Translations under genes and position numbers: made by a program
The notes under the pieces: generated by a model
The model's database searches: none
What the model was told of the DNA's origin: nothing
What the model saw: only the letters and a program-made list of their open reading frames with translations
Assembly (NCBI GenBank): GCA_016490735.1
Contig: JAEMWC010001355.1
Coordinates: 114,501-178,500, forward strand
Source of the DNA: Pachyseris speciosa
Lineage: Eukaryota; Cnidaria; Anthozoa; Scleractinia; Pachyseridae
DNA length: 64,000 nucleotides
Direction of reading: 5' to 3'
Part shown: one piece after another, positions 1 through 10,512 of the stretch
Layout of the letters: the number at the start of each line of letters is the position of its first letter
Numbering within the stretch: position 1 is the first letter of the stretch

Positions 1-127
1 GGGAATTTGAGAGCGAAAATAGGCGATGATGATATCGACTTTTTTTGCACAGTTAAATGCCACGTTTTAAAACAAAATTTAAATGTAGTAATTATTACGT
101 ACAATTTAGCGTCAATTTGTTGTAAGA

Positions 128-460
128 GTGGAGGTTCCCTTTAACTTCATCACTGTCGGCCCTTTAAATGAACAGGAGATAAAGGAGCTACAGCCGTTAA
201 CTGTCAACACAGAGCACCTGCAAGACAATCTTTGCTCTGTTGGAACCGGCCTCTGTTGCCACTTGGATATAGTGAGGTCTTTCAGGAAATGGTTAAACGA
301 ACAATGTGAAACTTTGCTGGAAAAAATCGATTTCTTTGGTATTAAAACAGGTGTAAACTATGAGACGTCTATCAGAATACCAAATAGCAAACCCCCTGTC
401 CAAAAAGAAGTTCACCCTTTGATGAGTACACATGTATTACTACACTGGGAAGAACCATAG
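128..460 (+). pseudogene. Unrecognised 110-aa reading frame, 5' part of P-like unit copy 1
   Basis: Open frame that begins with a GTG rather than ATG and ends at TAG, so it is probably an exon or a remnant. It contains several Cys residues and a hydrophilic, mixed helix-like composition (LNEQEIKELQ, FRKWLNEQCE). I recognise no domain. It lies upstream of, and on the same strand as, the P-like transposase region. Copy 2 has lost this part, because its homology starts only at 9141, so there is no second copy to compare. It could belong to a separate N-terminal gene of the element or to unrelated flanking sequence. Confidence 0.3.
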
Positions 461-735
461 AGAATGGCTTTGACATAAAGATTTTTACCTAACATTAAAA
501 AGGAGAATTCTGAGGGATCATTTGTCTGCCAAAGAGGAGAAAACCCTCCCTTCATCTATTATAGATGTACGATTGCGCGTGCGCGGTGGCGGTAAACAGT
601 GCTGCTTGGCTGGCTGCATTAGTGATGCAGGCAGTTACCCCTTAACTGCCTGTAGGGGAAGTTATGAAGTCAAAGGACAGAGCCTTCAACCCAAACATGT
701 GATTTGAACACTACAGTTGGGATAGAGACAATCAC

Positions 736-1450
736 GTGAATTATGGGACGGGTGAAATAGCATATATTCCGTGCTGTTCATGTCAGAAAAACATCAAGTG
801 CTTCCGGCCATATGGCTGTTCACACCGCATGTCCAACTTCTTGAACAGTACATTTCATGTTACGTGCGACAACGGAGATAACGTGACTTCTACTAGTGAT
901 GTCCAGTCAACGAAAAGAAACAAGAATTTTATTTGTTTTTCCTGCATGCAAAGCCTCAAACATTTTCGTGCGCAACAAGCTAACACTCCGTCATCAACCC
1001 TTAATGAACAGCATGTCCTCCCCATAATGGCATCTCATCATCTTGTCGTGGGCCATTTATACTCTTTATTGGTAACGAAACTCCCTCTCAGCTGGAAAAT
1101 TGCAATCAGTGGTGATAGAACAATCCAACTGTTATTTTCTTCTGTAAGAAATGAAAAACTATATTAACGAGGGACAAATTTTGCTCACTGAAACTGGCAC
1201 TCTGTCTGTTAGACTGCTTGATCGTGACGTTCAGTGGCATGAAGATGAAATTAATGGTGAAACATATGAGCAACTTGTGCATAACATACTACATGTGATG
1301 AGAAAGGTAGAATTGTGCAAAGTATGTTCTGGAATTTACAATCAGAAAATTCTGATATACTCAAAACAAAAGCTTTTGACTACCCATTTTGACTACCCCA
1401 TAATTTTAACAATACGCCACTGTGGAATAACTCTTTTCGTTTTTAACTGA
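736..1450 (+). pseudogene. N-terminal Cys-rich region of P-like unit copy 1 (two overlapping frames)
   Basis: Two overlapping frames (736-1167 and 1151-1450) read as one broken protein. The first has clustered Cys/His residues (CCSCQKN, CFRPYGCSHR, FICFSCMQ). The second continues with a strand-rich segment (TLSVRLLDRDVQWHEDEING) and a CKVCSG motif. The change of frame near 1151-1167 suggests a small indel. Layouts of this kind sit before the transposase core in cnidarian transposon proteins, but I cannot name the domain. I see no clear THAP zinc finger, which P-type transposases normally carry at the N-terminus. The short CCLAGC motif at about 600 is too little to call one. Confidence 0.35.
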
Positions 1451-2946
1451 CATCCAAGCAAAATACCTCTAGTGAAACACTGGCTAACAGCAGGGTAAGG
1501 CTGTCACTCTTATCGAATCAAAAGCTTCTTGAAAGAGCTAGAAATATCAGCAAAGAAATTAAGAAACTCAGAGAGAATAATTGGAATTTGACAAAGCTCC
1601 TAAGAAAAAGAAAGGAAGTAGGTGTTGAAAACTTTCGCCCTTGCAGTGATGATGTCGTTAAGATGATGGACTTTGCAGTCAACAACAACATCTTGAAAAG
1701 ATCAGTACTGTATACATTTATGCTGGATGCAGTAAATAAACTTAATTTGGCCCACAGTAGCAATAGCCCCACCAAACCAAAAGATATGAGGTGGTACACA
1801 TTAACTATCAAGCTGGCAGTAGCCTTGGCAGTTAAATGTAAATCGAAAGGCTATGAGGCAGTTAATACACTGTATTTGTATGAGTTGAAATAAAATTGAA
1901 TTGAACTGACTTGAGAAAGTGGCTACCATTACCTTCCTGGAGACTTGTTCAAGGGTACCGTATGGCCGATATGAGTACCGATCCAGTTGGCACAAAAAAT
2001 CTTGAGCTCTGTTGGAAGGAAATACAAAACAAGAAAATTATGGGTTTGTTTGGACTCCACTGGGATGAGATGGACATAAGTGACGGTATCAGATTGTGCA
2101 GAAGAGCAGGGAAACTCATAGGGTTTGAGAACTTAAGTATTCCCAAGAAGTTTGACTATAATGTTGAGGAGTTATGCAATGATGATTTTGAGGAATCCCT
2201 GGTGACTTCAAATGGTAGTGATAAGGTTCTATGCAGTTCAGGAAAGCAGTGATGAAGAAGAGGAGTACTTTGATGATGAAGACAACAGCTACTATGAAGA
2301 AACTAAAAAGGGGACAAATTTACAAAAGACTGCAAGGCAAATATGTCAGTTTTTCCTTACCAGCCTTGAAGGGGATTTTGCCTGGCTTGTGGCTTCATTC
2401 CCTGTCTTAAGTGTCACTGCCAAGAAACTTGAAAGGAACATGCTATGCCCATTAGTGCGAGCACTGGATAAAGTTTCAAATGGTAACATTATTATTTCTT
2501 ATGGAGTGTGTGATGGAGGGCCATGGAATTCAAAGTTTTTCAGAAAGTCAAACAGATGCTCTCCCTGGGTGACTACAAACCCAGTGACTGGAGGTTATAT
2601 CCACTGGATTTCAGACTTCCCACATATGATCAAGAAACTAAGAAATTTTGTTTTCAATCAAAATTACACATTGAGGAAAGATGGAAAGAGCATCTCATGC
2701 GATCATATAGTTGCTGTATCAAAATATCTTGATACTAAAATTTCTGATAAACATGTACTTTTGGATGGCAGAACTAAAATGAAAGTCAAATATGCAAGGG
2801 AAGTACTAAGTGAAGACACCACAAGCACAAGGGAGAGGAGTGACTTTCCTTTTACGCTAAATGAAACTGAGCAGACTCGTGCCTATATCAGAATGTGCGA
2901 CAAGCTTTTCAAGACAATGAACATAACTACTCTTGATGGGGCATAA
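1451..2946 (+). pseudogene. P-element/THAP9-like transposase, copy 1, coiled coil and RNase H core
   Basis: A coiled coil (about 1515-1620, LLERARNISKEIKKLREN) is followed by a P-type transposase segment. Around 1790-1960 the phrases MRWYTLTIKLAVALAVK and KWLPLPSWRLVQGY match the conserved P-element block before the catalytic domain. LHWDEMDIS holds the first catalytic Asp (codon 2064-2066) and VCDGGPWN the second (2512-2514). ISDFPHMIKKLRN near 2610-2650 matches the DPxHxxKxxRN block. An acidic stretch DEEEEYFDDED lies between. Damage visible: an insertion of about 50 bp at 1864-1913 with stops, and a 4-base indel near 2222-2230 relative to copy 2 that shifts frame. In the family these enzymes cut and paste DNA; this copy cannot encode an intact one. 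Confidence 0.75.
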
Positions 2947-3012
2947 ATGAACGATCTTATAGCTGTCTTGCGTTGGTTCAGACATGGTTTCATGAGATTA
3001 ACAGAGAGTCAC

Positions 3013-3155
3013 ATCGAGGTTCAACTAGAAAGCCTTCGCTACTTTGACCACCACACGCATTTTATAACCCGCACTGTAATTATTTTATCTTGTAATCATC
3101 TGTTGTAACTATACTTTTCTCTCTATGTTAATTTTATATGTATAGTATGAAATAA
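3013..3155 (+). repeat. LINE 3'-end fragment inserted in P-like copy 1
   Basis: Interrupts the transposase between its HGFMRL and QQFIPHKT segments, as shown by the uninterrupted copy 2 at 10960-11040. It ends in GAAATAAATGAAC, a typical retroposon 3' tail. The same sequence recurs at 10373-10512 in copy 2 but at a different place in the transposase, so two independent insertions of one family are present. Confidence 0.6.
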
Positions 3156-3334
3156 ATGAACCGAGTACTGTATGGCAACAGTTTATACCCCACAAAACCT
3201 ATCAAGATCTGTTGGTGATAATCAGAGGGATCATTGGCACAATAGGATACATTAACATAAACTACCCTTACATCAATGTGGTTCCAAAAAGTATGTGTCA
3301 AGATGACGTTGAGAATAATTATTACTTCACCAAC
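3156..3334 (+). pseudogene. P-like transposase copy 1, segment with final catalytic block
   Basis: Continuation of the transposase: TVWQQFIPHKTYQDLLV and YININYPYIN correspond to copy 2 at 11015-11125. The reading ends at KSMCQDDVEN, the block that in copy 2 continues as QDDVENYFSLVRRR (equivalent to the QDxxENFF motif of P-type transposases). Here an insertion of about 640 bp cuts the motif just after the Glu. Confidence 0.65.
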
Positions 3335-3472
3335 AGTCCAATTTGGAACAGTATTCCTCAAAGTATCTGAGTACTTCCTAAGCACAAATTTATGGTTTCT
3401 CTAAATCAGTTCCTTTTACATATTTTGGAATCAGAGAATACTTATGTTGACACACCTACTTTAGTAAATAAA

Positions 3473-3574
3473 TTAACCCTTTAACCCCTAAGGGGTCTCC
3501 CTTTGACGAATAAAATCGCCTGGCATTAGACAGAGGAAAATATATAAAGTCACTCTTAGAGGAGAAAGGGTTAA
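3473..3574. mobile_element. 102-bp MITE, unit 1 of a tandem pair
   Basis: Terminal inverted repeats: TTAACCCTTTAACCCCTAAG at the left, and a right end whose complement starts TTAACCCTTTC and matches imperfectly. The interior is almost identical to unit 2 (GGTCTCCCTTTGAC, AAAATCGCCTGGCATTAGA). Confidence 0.7.
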
Positions 3575-3592
3575 GGGAGATAGCTTTTTTTT

Positions 3593-3694
3593 TTAACCCT
3601 TTAACCCCTAAGTGGTCTCCCTTTGACTAGTAAAATCGCCTGGCATTAGATAGAGTAAAATCTATAAAGTCACTCTTAGGGGGGAAAGGGTTAA
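3593..3694. mobile_element. 102-bp MITE, unit 2 of a tandem pair
   Basis: Same length and layout as 3473-3574, with TIRs starting TTAACCCTTT at both ends. The two units are separated by 18 bp containing a T run. The outer TTAA could be a target duplication or part of the TIR; I cannot tell which. Confidence 0.7.
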
Positions 3695-3975
3695 GCAAGA
3701 TGTCATGAAATCTAACATTAGCTTGTAATTTTGTAAAGTTGAATTGCAATAATTCTAATTCATCTTTTTTGTATCAATTATATAGATTTATATTCCTTTT
3801 CCTTTCCTTTTCTTTCCTTTTCTTAATCTCTTCCTATTAAATTACCTTATGTTTGTTTTCCTCTACCCGCCTCAACTAGCTAAGCTATATGCGAGCAGAG
3901 GTAGTTGATATGTGTGTTTATGTATAATTTTTTATTTATTTTGTAACTCTTACCTGAATATCAATAAACAGAAAC

Positions 3976-4685
3976 AATGCTTCCTTGAAATAAGAAAGAC
4001 CCTTGTAGCTGACTTTAACATAACAAATGAACTTGGCATGATGGAAGGTTCATCATCCTTGTATGATGCTCCAGCTTTGCAGATGAAGCCAGGTGAAGTG
4101 CAATTGACAAGGGAATCAACAACCTACAAACATAACAAGGCTGTGAGAAAGGAGCAATATCTTAGTAAAATTAGAGCATCACTTTTAAAGGCCTCAGCTA
4201 AGTCTGCTCATCAAACTCATGTAACAAGTTTGCCAACGTATTATTCCATTGAGCCAAATCACAAGAACCAACTTATTAATCAACGCCATGCAATTGTGCA
4301 AATTATTGATCATGCTTTACCCAAGGCCTTACTTAACAGAACAATTCAGACAATTGAAGCTTTGAAAGATGCTAATAACAAGGAGATCATCACAAACTTT
4401 AACATTTTGCTAGACAGAAATATAAGATCTATAACTACTTTAAATTGCCTGGGTTTTGTGACCAGTCATACATCACAGCAGAGAATGGAGTATTTGAAGA
4501 TGATGCTGTGTATTCATGGTGGACAGCTTTGACCAGACTCATATTGTGGTGGAAGTGAGCTGGAACAGAAGAGGCCATGTTTATGTACATAACAAAGTTT
4601 CTTGAGAGGCGATGTGCAAAGGATGGGTTAAGCCCCTCTTTCAAAAACTCAAAGGCAATAAGACAGTGTATCACAGATAAAAGGG
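3976..4685 (+). pseudogene. P-like transposase copy 1, C-terminal part
   Basis: Resumes at CFLEIRKTLVADFNITNELGM and runs through LTRESTTYKHNKAVRKEQYLS and FNILLDRNIRS toward the zinc-knuckle linker. It is colinear with copy 2 at 11206-11918 and very similar by eye. Several small indels relative to copy 2 (around 4040, 4430 and 4540) break the frame, so it is non-functional as it stands. Confidence 0.65.
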
Positions 4686-5377
4686 GCAATTCGTATAGGT
4701 AATCACATGATTTTTCTTGTGCAATTTGGAATAAATAAGCACGAGTATATTTTTTCAAAGACTCACAAGGTGAATCAAAACAACAGTTTTCTCAATGTTT
4801 TTAAAGCGTTTTTAGCTGTAAAAACTGGCTAAACAATTACAGGCTATAGCTATAAGGCTACTTTGTTTGCTAAGTGTCTATCAAGCGCTGTAATCATTAC
4901 CTTCAGGTTTTCTAGTTCGTTATCTTCGCCTTGTTTGTCCTTGTCTGTTTATTAATTCTGGCATCACTCCAGTGTAGTGTTGAATTCAACAGACTAGTAA
5001 TTCCAATTACGTCGGTAATTCCCTTCTCTGGACACCACTGTTTCCAAACAGACAGCTAAAATACAGTGCTTTTCGCAGCCATTTCTCCTTTTTAGAGCTG
5101 TTTTGCAGCTTCTCTGCTAATATTGCAGCCACAAAGAAAGAAAACCTGCTCAAAAAGCCAGCCATTGTTTTCACTCTCTTCAGACTTTGCACCATTCAAA
5201 GGCTGCGTTTGATTGGCTCAATTTCAGTTCCTTTGTTAATTAACCAATCAGAATCATCTGTTGTTTACCACTTTTTTTGCACTGAATTACCTTTTTTCTA
5301 CATAGTGTTTCCTAAAAACTGCATTACTCTTAGCCAATCAGAATCGAGAAATTTTTTCATGTATATTATTATTATCA
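4686..5377. repeat. Unclassified insertion of about 690 bp in P-like copy 1
   Basis: Absent from copy 2, where GTCACAGATAAAAAGG runs straight into ATATCAAAGAAAGACTC at 11910-11945. It contains CCAATCAGA-type motifs (5245-5255, 5335-5342), common in cnidarian repeats, and no convincing ORF. The ends are not clear inverted repeats. Confidence 0.5.
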
Positions 5378-5640
5378 AAGAAAGACTCCCAACAGAAAGC
5401 ACAGCCAAATGATGTATGTCTTAGGGGTCGGTATGCTGGGTCACTGGGCAAAAGATTGTACCTATCCTCCACAGCCTGAATGGTTAGCAAACCAAACCTG
5501 CTTTAAGTGTGGATGCCTGGGTAATCTCACAGAAAACTGCAAGTCCAAAATAATGGTTACCAGTAGGTCCAAAGTCTCTCAGCAAGCCACTAGAAGACCT
5601 AATTTGCCAAACATACCTAGTTAGTTCACTTCCAACTGTA
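5378..5640 (+). pseudogene. Tandem CCHC zinc-knuckle segment, copy 1
   Basis: Two knuckles in a row, expected pattern C-x2-C-x4-H-x4-C. The first reads GVGMLGHWAKDC and has lost its leading Cys pair relative to copy 2 (CLRCGMLGHWAKDC). The second reads CFKCGCLGNLTENC, with Asn where the His should be. Zinc knuckles of this form bind single-stranded nucleic acid in many retroelement and transposon proteins. It sits between the transposase and the nuclease segments, as in copy 2. Confidence 0.65.
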
Positions 5641-6263
5641 AACTTGAAAGACCAGCAGACCTATAAGATGTTACAAGAAGCTGACCACCTCAAGTATCTG
5701 ACAAGAGAAATTATCTGAAACAGAGAACAGAGAATGGTTTCAGGAAAGAAGAAAGTACATTAATGCAAACAAAATGGGTACAGTGTTAGGCAGCATTGCA
5801 AAGTTGTCAATGGAGTGGGGAACAATATGTGAAGATAATGCTAGAGTAACCTACTTGGACTACATTGGCCAAGCAAATCCTTATGCTACAGTACATGAGA
5901 CTGGCTTGTGGATGGGTGATAAGTCAGAAAATTACAGAGATAATTGGTTGCTCTCCCAATGACCTAGTGGAGATGCACAGTACAGGTATAAAGCCAACAA
6001 TTAGTGGCCAAGGCATAACTGAATATAAATGCCCCTTTAAAGGAGGTTTTCCTTGCCATTATAAGACTATTCCTCCATCATATTATCTTCAAATGCAGCT
6101 AAATATGTGGGCCACAACCAGCTTATGGTGCCACCTTGTTGTATGAACCCCGAAGACAACAAGGACATACCTTGTCCAAAGAGATGATCAGTTTTTGGAT
6201 AACTTGCTGAATGTGACTTTCCATCATTATTGGAACTTGATAACAAACCAGATAATCCTCATC
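5641..6263 (+). pseudogene. YqaJ/lambda-exonuclease-like nuclease, copy 1
   Basis: Two frames together carry the YqaJ-type signature: ETGLWMGD (frame 5774-5962), then IIGCSPNDLVE, ITEYKCPF, KTIPPSYYLQMQLNMW and WCHLVV (frame 5865-6146). In the family, the Asp of GxxPD, the Glu-x-Lys and the downstream Gln form the metal-dependent exonuclease centre. Here the SPDD Asp is Asn (SPND) while E-x-K and Q-x-Q are kept. The change of frame within the segment and an upstream stop make it a pseudogene. Such nucleases resect double-stranded DNA ends. Confidence 0.7.
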
Positions 6264-6456
6264 CTACATACATACATACATAATTATCCTTTATTTCCGT
6301 GTCTAGTTGTTCTAGCGCCAAGGCACTAATTAGGGACACTCTAACACATACATGTTACAAAACTGATAAAAATATTAATTAAAATAATAAAATATTGATT
6401 AAAATAATAATTATTAATTAATACTGATTAAAATATTGAGTAAAGTATTAATATCC
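6264..6456 (-). repeat. Retroposon tail insertion in copy 1
   Basis: Starts with a CATA repeat, continues with a minus-strand retroposon-like end (CCTTTATTTCCGTGTC), and then has imperfect AATATTGATTAAAATAAT repeats. Copy 2 lacks it (the flanks join at 13238-13242), so it post-dates the duplication or was lost there. Confidence 0.5.
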
Positions 6457-7340
6457 TACGTTACTTGATCTTAAAATGGAAGCTGAGAAAAACTCTAGAG
6501 AGATCATAACAATTACAGAAATGCCATCCTTGTGTTCAACATCGTGTCTTGACCAACTATCACAGTTTTCACCGCAAACTGGTGACTCCTTAGTAAAAAA
6601 AGAACAAACTGGAAATAAAAAAGTGATGCATATATTTGTTCAAAATGCCACAGGTTGCTAACAGTTTGCAACAAAGACAAATGTGAAGAAAAACACAAAG
6701 GCGCTTGTCGATCGTTACCATTTAACGCAATAATTTCTTCAGTGGTCACAGCAAATGCAACACCAAGTAAAGATGTGTTCTCTTCATTCAGAAATGGATC
6801 TGAGGAGCTATTCCAAATTCCTGTCACCAAGATGCTTTACTGGTAATTCTCAATGAAATTTTCAAGAGAAATCCACACTTCCTTAATGCAACTGGAAGCA
6901 CTGAGTCACAGTGCATGCAAACACTTAAGGAAATGCACAAATTGTTTAAGCATGAAAAGTTTCATGAAAGCAAAATGATGCTATGGGAATGGTTACAAAA
7001 CAGAACTGATAATGGAAGAATGTACTATCAATGGCATAGGGAAACAGTGCTCCCTTGAGGCAATCTTACCCTCCATCAGGCATAAGCTTACTGAAATCAA
7101 AAGTAAGTTTCTAACTATAAATATTAAGACAAGCAAAAGATCCTTAAATTTAAGCTGATCACCAACACTAACAAAGGAGAGATCCAAGGCAACATTTAGA
7201 GTAGTGGAGGAGAATTTCCTTTCTGAAGACAGGCTTTTTATCAGTAATAGTACCAGTCCTATTAATATAACGAAACATTTCCAGCGGTATGCAGCCACTA
7301 AGGGTATAACTTGGACTTCCACATCATGCAGCAAAGTAAT
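6457..7340 (+). pseudogene. Cys/His cluster and linker of P-like unit, copy 1
   Basis: The fragmentary reading includes VCNKDKCEEKHKGAC, which in copy 2 is preceded by HCSKCHRLL to give a C-x2-C…C…H…C cluster resembling a small zinc finger. Downstream, one frame gives a helical stretch (MMLWEWLQNRTDNGRMYYQWHRE). A GTAAGTTTC at about 7101 in both copies could be a splice donor, so part of this stretch may originally have been intronic. No recognised family. Confidence 0.4.
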
Positions 7341-7980
7341 ACAGTGTAAAAGACCTGACAACCGATAAAGACCTGGTCAAACGTGTACAATGTGATTCAC
7401 CAACAACATGCAATTCACAAATCAAAAGTCTGCCAGACATTATTGTGCTTGAAATTGTCAAGAAAAATGATGGTCCACTGCCATATCATCCACACTTGGG
7501 GGATCGGAGAACAAGCTTGTTCAGGGAAATACTTACAAGCTTGTGGGGATTATATGTTGTGGTTCAGTTTTATCCTTGGTTCAATTTTTAATTTCCTTTG
7601 TTTTGTACTCATTGTCATACATTACCATACACAAGAACAAAGGAAAAGAAAAACTGAACCAAGGATAAAATTGAACTACAACACATATACTATAGTCATG
7701 CAAGGAGCCATTACTGGAGTGATCTTTTTGTACAAGGGACTTCTTCAAGGAACTTTAAAACAGGATGTGATAGCCATAATGGACTCAATAATGGTGGAAA
7801 TGCTACCCACATAAGTGGAAAATCTATTCATTCCGATGGACAGTATCTTTCTTTGATCTTTTACGAAAAGATTTACAACACTGGAAAGAAAATTGGATGC
7901 AGTGGAAGACAGAATGTGAGAACATGGCAGGAAAGCCTTTTAGGTGAAAGTGGACTGACTCCACCAAGAAAGAAATAGAA
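7341..7980 (+). pseudogene. C-terminal domain of P-like unit with HY box, copy 1
   Basis: One frame reads DLVKRVQCDSPTTCNSQIKS then LPDIIVLEIVKKNDGPLPY. Later another gives SHYWSDLFVQGTSSRN, HNGLNNGGNATHISGK and LSLIFYEKIYNTGK. A pattern of 'LPxxxxLEIV', then 'HYW', then 'WYxxNGLxNGG', ending in a hydrophobic strand with YxK, is reminiscent of the C-terminal half of papain-fold ubiquitin-type peptidases. I cannot see the matching Cys box, so this is only a hint. The same order is kept in copy 2 (17715-18340), split there by the LINE. Confidence 0.35.
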
Positions 7981-8180
7981 ATTGCCTAAAATGAAATGTG
8001 TATATTTGCTCCAGACATGTAATTGTTGTGTTTTTTATTATTATTTTTTTTTCCAAAAAAAAACCTTGAGTAGAAAACTTTTAATTAAACCAGTTTCATT
8101 TTCATTTTTCTTTGTCTCAGTGTCATCACAAAGTGGAGCAAAGAAAACTAAAAATGAAACTGGTTTGACAATTTTATAAC
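7981..8180. repeat. 3' end of P-like unit copy 1 with hairpin
   Basis: The segment ending AAACCAGTTTCATTTTC…CTTTG is shared with copy 2 up to about 18475. In copy 1 it is followed by its own inverted repeat (CAAAGAAAAC…AAATGAAACTGGTTT), giving a hairpin at about 8091-8166. This may mark the terminus of the unit. Confidence 0.45.
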
Positions 8181-8810
8181 CAAAATCAAAGGGAGGGGAT
8201 CGAGGGGGATCCTAGAAAAAGTGACAGGTGTGCTCCAATGTGCCTGAACCAAAACAGAATTAAAATCCATGACTCAGAACCACTTACAATCATTACGTTT
8301 AAACTCTTTCTTCTCTTCTCTTTTCTTTATAATTTTCTTTCCTTTTGTATTGATGTCTGTGGTGTGGCAAAAAAAAATTAATAATAATAATAAATAACAA
8401 ACAACAAAAACTAACCTGATCATAGAGTTTACTTTAGTGCCTTTCCGGCGAAAGACTAAAAGCCAAACAAAAGTTTGTTGGAAAGACTATTTTAGTTCGT
8501 TTTAAGGCTTTGTTTTAAAAATTCTGATGAGCACTCCATCACTTTTATGTGGGAATCCCGCCCCAAGAGTATAAATCTTTGTGAATGGCAGAGGGAGTAT
8601 CAATAAAAATCCTCAAAGAAAAGAAATACATTTGAAGTTGAAATTCTAAACTAAACAAAACAAAACAAACAAGCAAAAGAACTCTTCCTTAAGAGAGTGG
8701 GATTGGTAGGCAACACAATACAATTTTTAAATGCCTTGCAGTATAACACTCAATGAGAGCAAATTTTCACAAAATTCTGTTTTTGCAAAAGTATTTCTTT
8801 TTACAGGCGG
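8181..8810. other. Spacer between P-like copies
   Basis: AT-rich, with low-complexity tracts (AATAATAATAATAA near 8382 and AAACAAAACAAAACAAAC near 8655). I see no gene or clear repeat structure. Confidence 0.5.
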
Positions 8811-8935
8811 TAATAAATGCACAACTGCGAGGATCATTCTTCATTTGATTTCATTTCCTCAGTTCATATGTGATTCATACATCATTCACACTCATTTCTT
8901 TCATGGGAACATATGAACCCATAATTGACCTGCTT

Positions 8936-8972
<37 letters not shown>

Positions 8973-9140
8973 ATCGCACTGGTAATCGCGAGGTCACGGG
9001 TTCAAACCCCGTTTAAGTCCTGAATTTTTTCAGGCTTCTTTTTGCAATTGCATAAATTGCGTTCACAACTGCGAGAATCATTCTTCATTTGATTTTCATT
9101 TCTGCAGTTCATATGTGATTCATTTCAAATATCATTCACA
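8811..9140 (+). repeat. tRNA-headed SINE-like repeat
   Basis: A tRNA-like head (8947-9020) is followed by CTGAATTTTTTCAGGCTTC and then a body whose sequence (CTGCGAGAATCATTCTTC, CAGTTCATATGTGATTC) repeats the sequence upstream of the head at 8825-8880. The right end abuts the truncated start of P-like copy 2, so this repeat marks the junction between the two copies. Confidence 0.65.
8947..9020 (+). tRNA. tRNA-Thr(GGT)-like sequence, SINE head, probably not a functional gene
   Basis: Box A (TAGCTCAGTTGGTTAGAGC) and box B (GGTTCAAACCCC) are present. The acceptor and T arms fold, but the acceptor has a C·T mismatch and the anticodon stem-loop has one extra base (loop CTGGTAAT). The loop suggests anticodon GGT. 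The surrounding SINE body argues for a retroposon-derived copy. Confidence 0.5.
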
Positions 9141-9956
9141 TGATGGACTTTGCAGTCAACAACAACATCTTGAAGAAAGAATCAGTACTGAATACATTTA
9201 TGCTGAATGCAGTAAATCAACTTAATTTGGCCCACAATAGCAATAGCCCCACCAAACCAAAAAGTATGAGGTGGGACACATTAACTGGCAGTAGCCTTTG
9301 CAGTTAAATGTACACTGAAAGGCTACATGTATGAGGCAGTTAGAAAGTGGCTACCATTACCTTCCTGGAGACTTGTTAAAGGGTACTGTATGGCTGATAT
9401 GAACACTGATCCAGTTGACACAAAAATCTCGAGCTCTGTTGGAAGAAAATACAAACAAGAAGGGATGAGATGGACATACATGACGGTATCAGATGGTGCA
9501 GAAGAACAGGGAAACTCATAGGGTTTGAGAACTTAAGTATTCCCAAGAAGTTTGACTATAATGTTGAGGAGTTATGCAATGATGATTTTGAGGAATCCCT
9601 GGTGACTTCAAATGGTAATGATAACCATGCAGTCCAGGAAAGCAGTGATGAAGAAGAGGAGTACTTTGATGATGAAGACAACAGCTACTATGAAGAAACT
9701 GAAAAGGGGACAAATTTACAAAAGACTGCAAGGCAAATATGTCAGTTTCTCCTGACCAGCCTTGATGGGGATTTGCCTGACCAGTGGCTTCATTCCCTGT
9801 CTACAGTGTCACTGCCGAGAAACTTGATAAGAACATGCTATGGCCATTAATTAGTGCGAGCACTGGATAAAGTTTCAAATGGTAATATTATTATTTCTTA
9901 TGGGGTGTGTGATTTCCATGGAGGGCCATGGAATTCAAAGTGTTTCGGAAAGTCAC
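9141..9956 (+). pseudogene. P-element-like transposase, copy 2, N-terminal and RNase H part
   Basis: Homology to copy 1 starts abruptly at MMDFAVNNNI. KWLPLPSWRLVKGY follows directly, without the 50-bp insertion seen in copy 1. The first catalytic segment is damaged: copy 2 has lost most of the LHWDEMDIS block (it reads GMRWTYMTVSD or MDIHDGIRW). The acidic segment and QICQFLLTSLDGDLP are kept. The second Asp motif is altered by a 6-base insertion (VCDFHGGPW). A LINE fragment follows. It is non-functional. Confidence 0.7.
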
Positions 9957-10512
9957 TTTATAAGGCCCACCTGATCTCTTGTCAATCAAATAATATATGT
10001 TCTGTTTAATGATCAAATGTATAGTACATAATAATAGAGTTAAAAATAATAATAATAATTGTCTGCTTATATTTTGGTCTTTGTTGTCGCTGCTGTTGTT
10101 GCTGCTGATGATGAGTTGCTCTTTTCTTTTCTTTTTGTTTTTGTTTGTTGTTGGTGGTTGTTTGTTTGTATATTTTTTTTGTTTTTCTTTTGCTAAGCTT
10201 GTCCTGTTTAGATTTGTTGCTTGGTTCAGTATATCTCTAACATACCTTAATTTATATACATGTAATTTTCTCCTGTGCATTAGTCCTAGGCTCTACAAAC
10301 ATTTCCTACATTTCCTACTATATCCCAATAAAGCTCAGTGTCATTTCTTCGTTTACTTAAAAGTAGGTGGTGGTCAACTAGAAAGCCTTCGCTACTTTGA
10401 CCACCACACACATTTTATAACCTGTACTGTAATTATTTTACCTTGTAATCATCTGTTGTACTATACTTTTCTCTCTATGTTAATTTTAAGTAAATAGTGT
10501 GAAATAAATGAA
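9957..10512 (+). repeat. LINE 3'-end fragment inserted in P-like copy 2
   Basis: About 560 bp ending ATAAATGAACCTGAACCTG. Its last 140 bp match 3013-3155. Compared with copy 1 at 2545-2562 (KVKQMLSL), the insertion replaces a few bases and shows no obvious target duplication. The long open frames within it are low-complexity and Phe/Leu-rich, and are not believed to be genes. Confidence 0.6.

Larger units (their letters stand above)
3335..3975. repeat. Insertion of about 640 bp in P-like copy 1
   Basis: Defined by comparison with copy 2, where the flanks (…DDVEN and CFFEIRKT) are contiguous at 11150-11220. It contains two tandem MITEs (listed separately) and a pyrimidine-rich CCTTT/CTTTC tract near 3796-3825. 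I see no coding sequence in it. Confidence 0.6.

Noticed and set aside
522..707. THAP zinc finger at the start of P-like copy 1
   Set aside because: Only a CCLAGC motif is present; the downstream Cys/His pair and AVPTF-like ending are missing.
8947..9020. Functional tRNA-Thr gene
   Set aside because: Acceptor mismatch, enlarged anticodon loop and SINE body on the 3' side point to a retroposon.
9891..10497. 129- and 166-aa frames on opposite strands
   Set aside because: Low-complexity sequence (Lys/Asn or Phe/Leu-rich) of a LINE 3' fragment.
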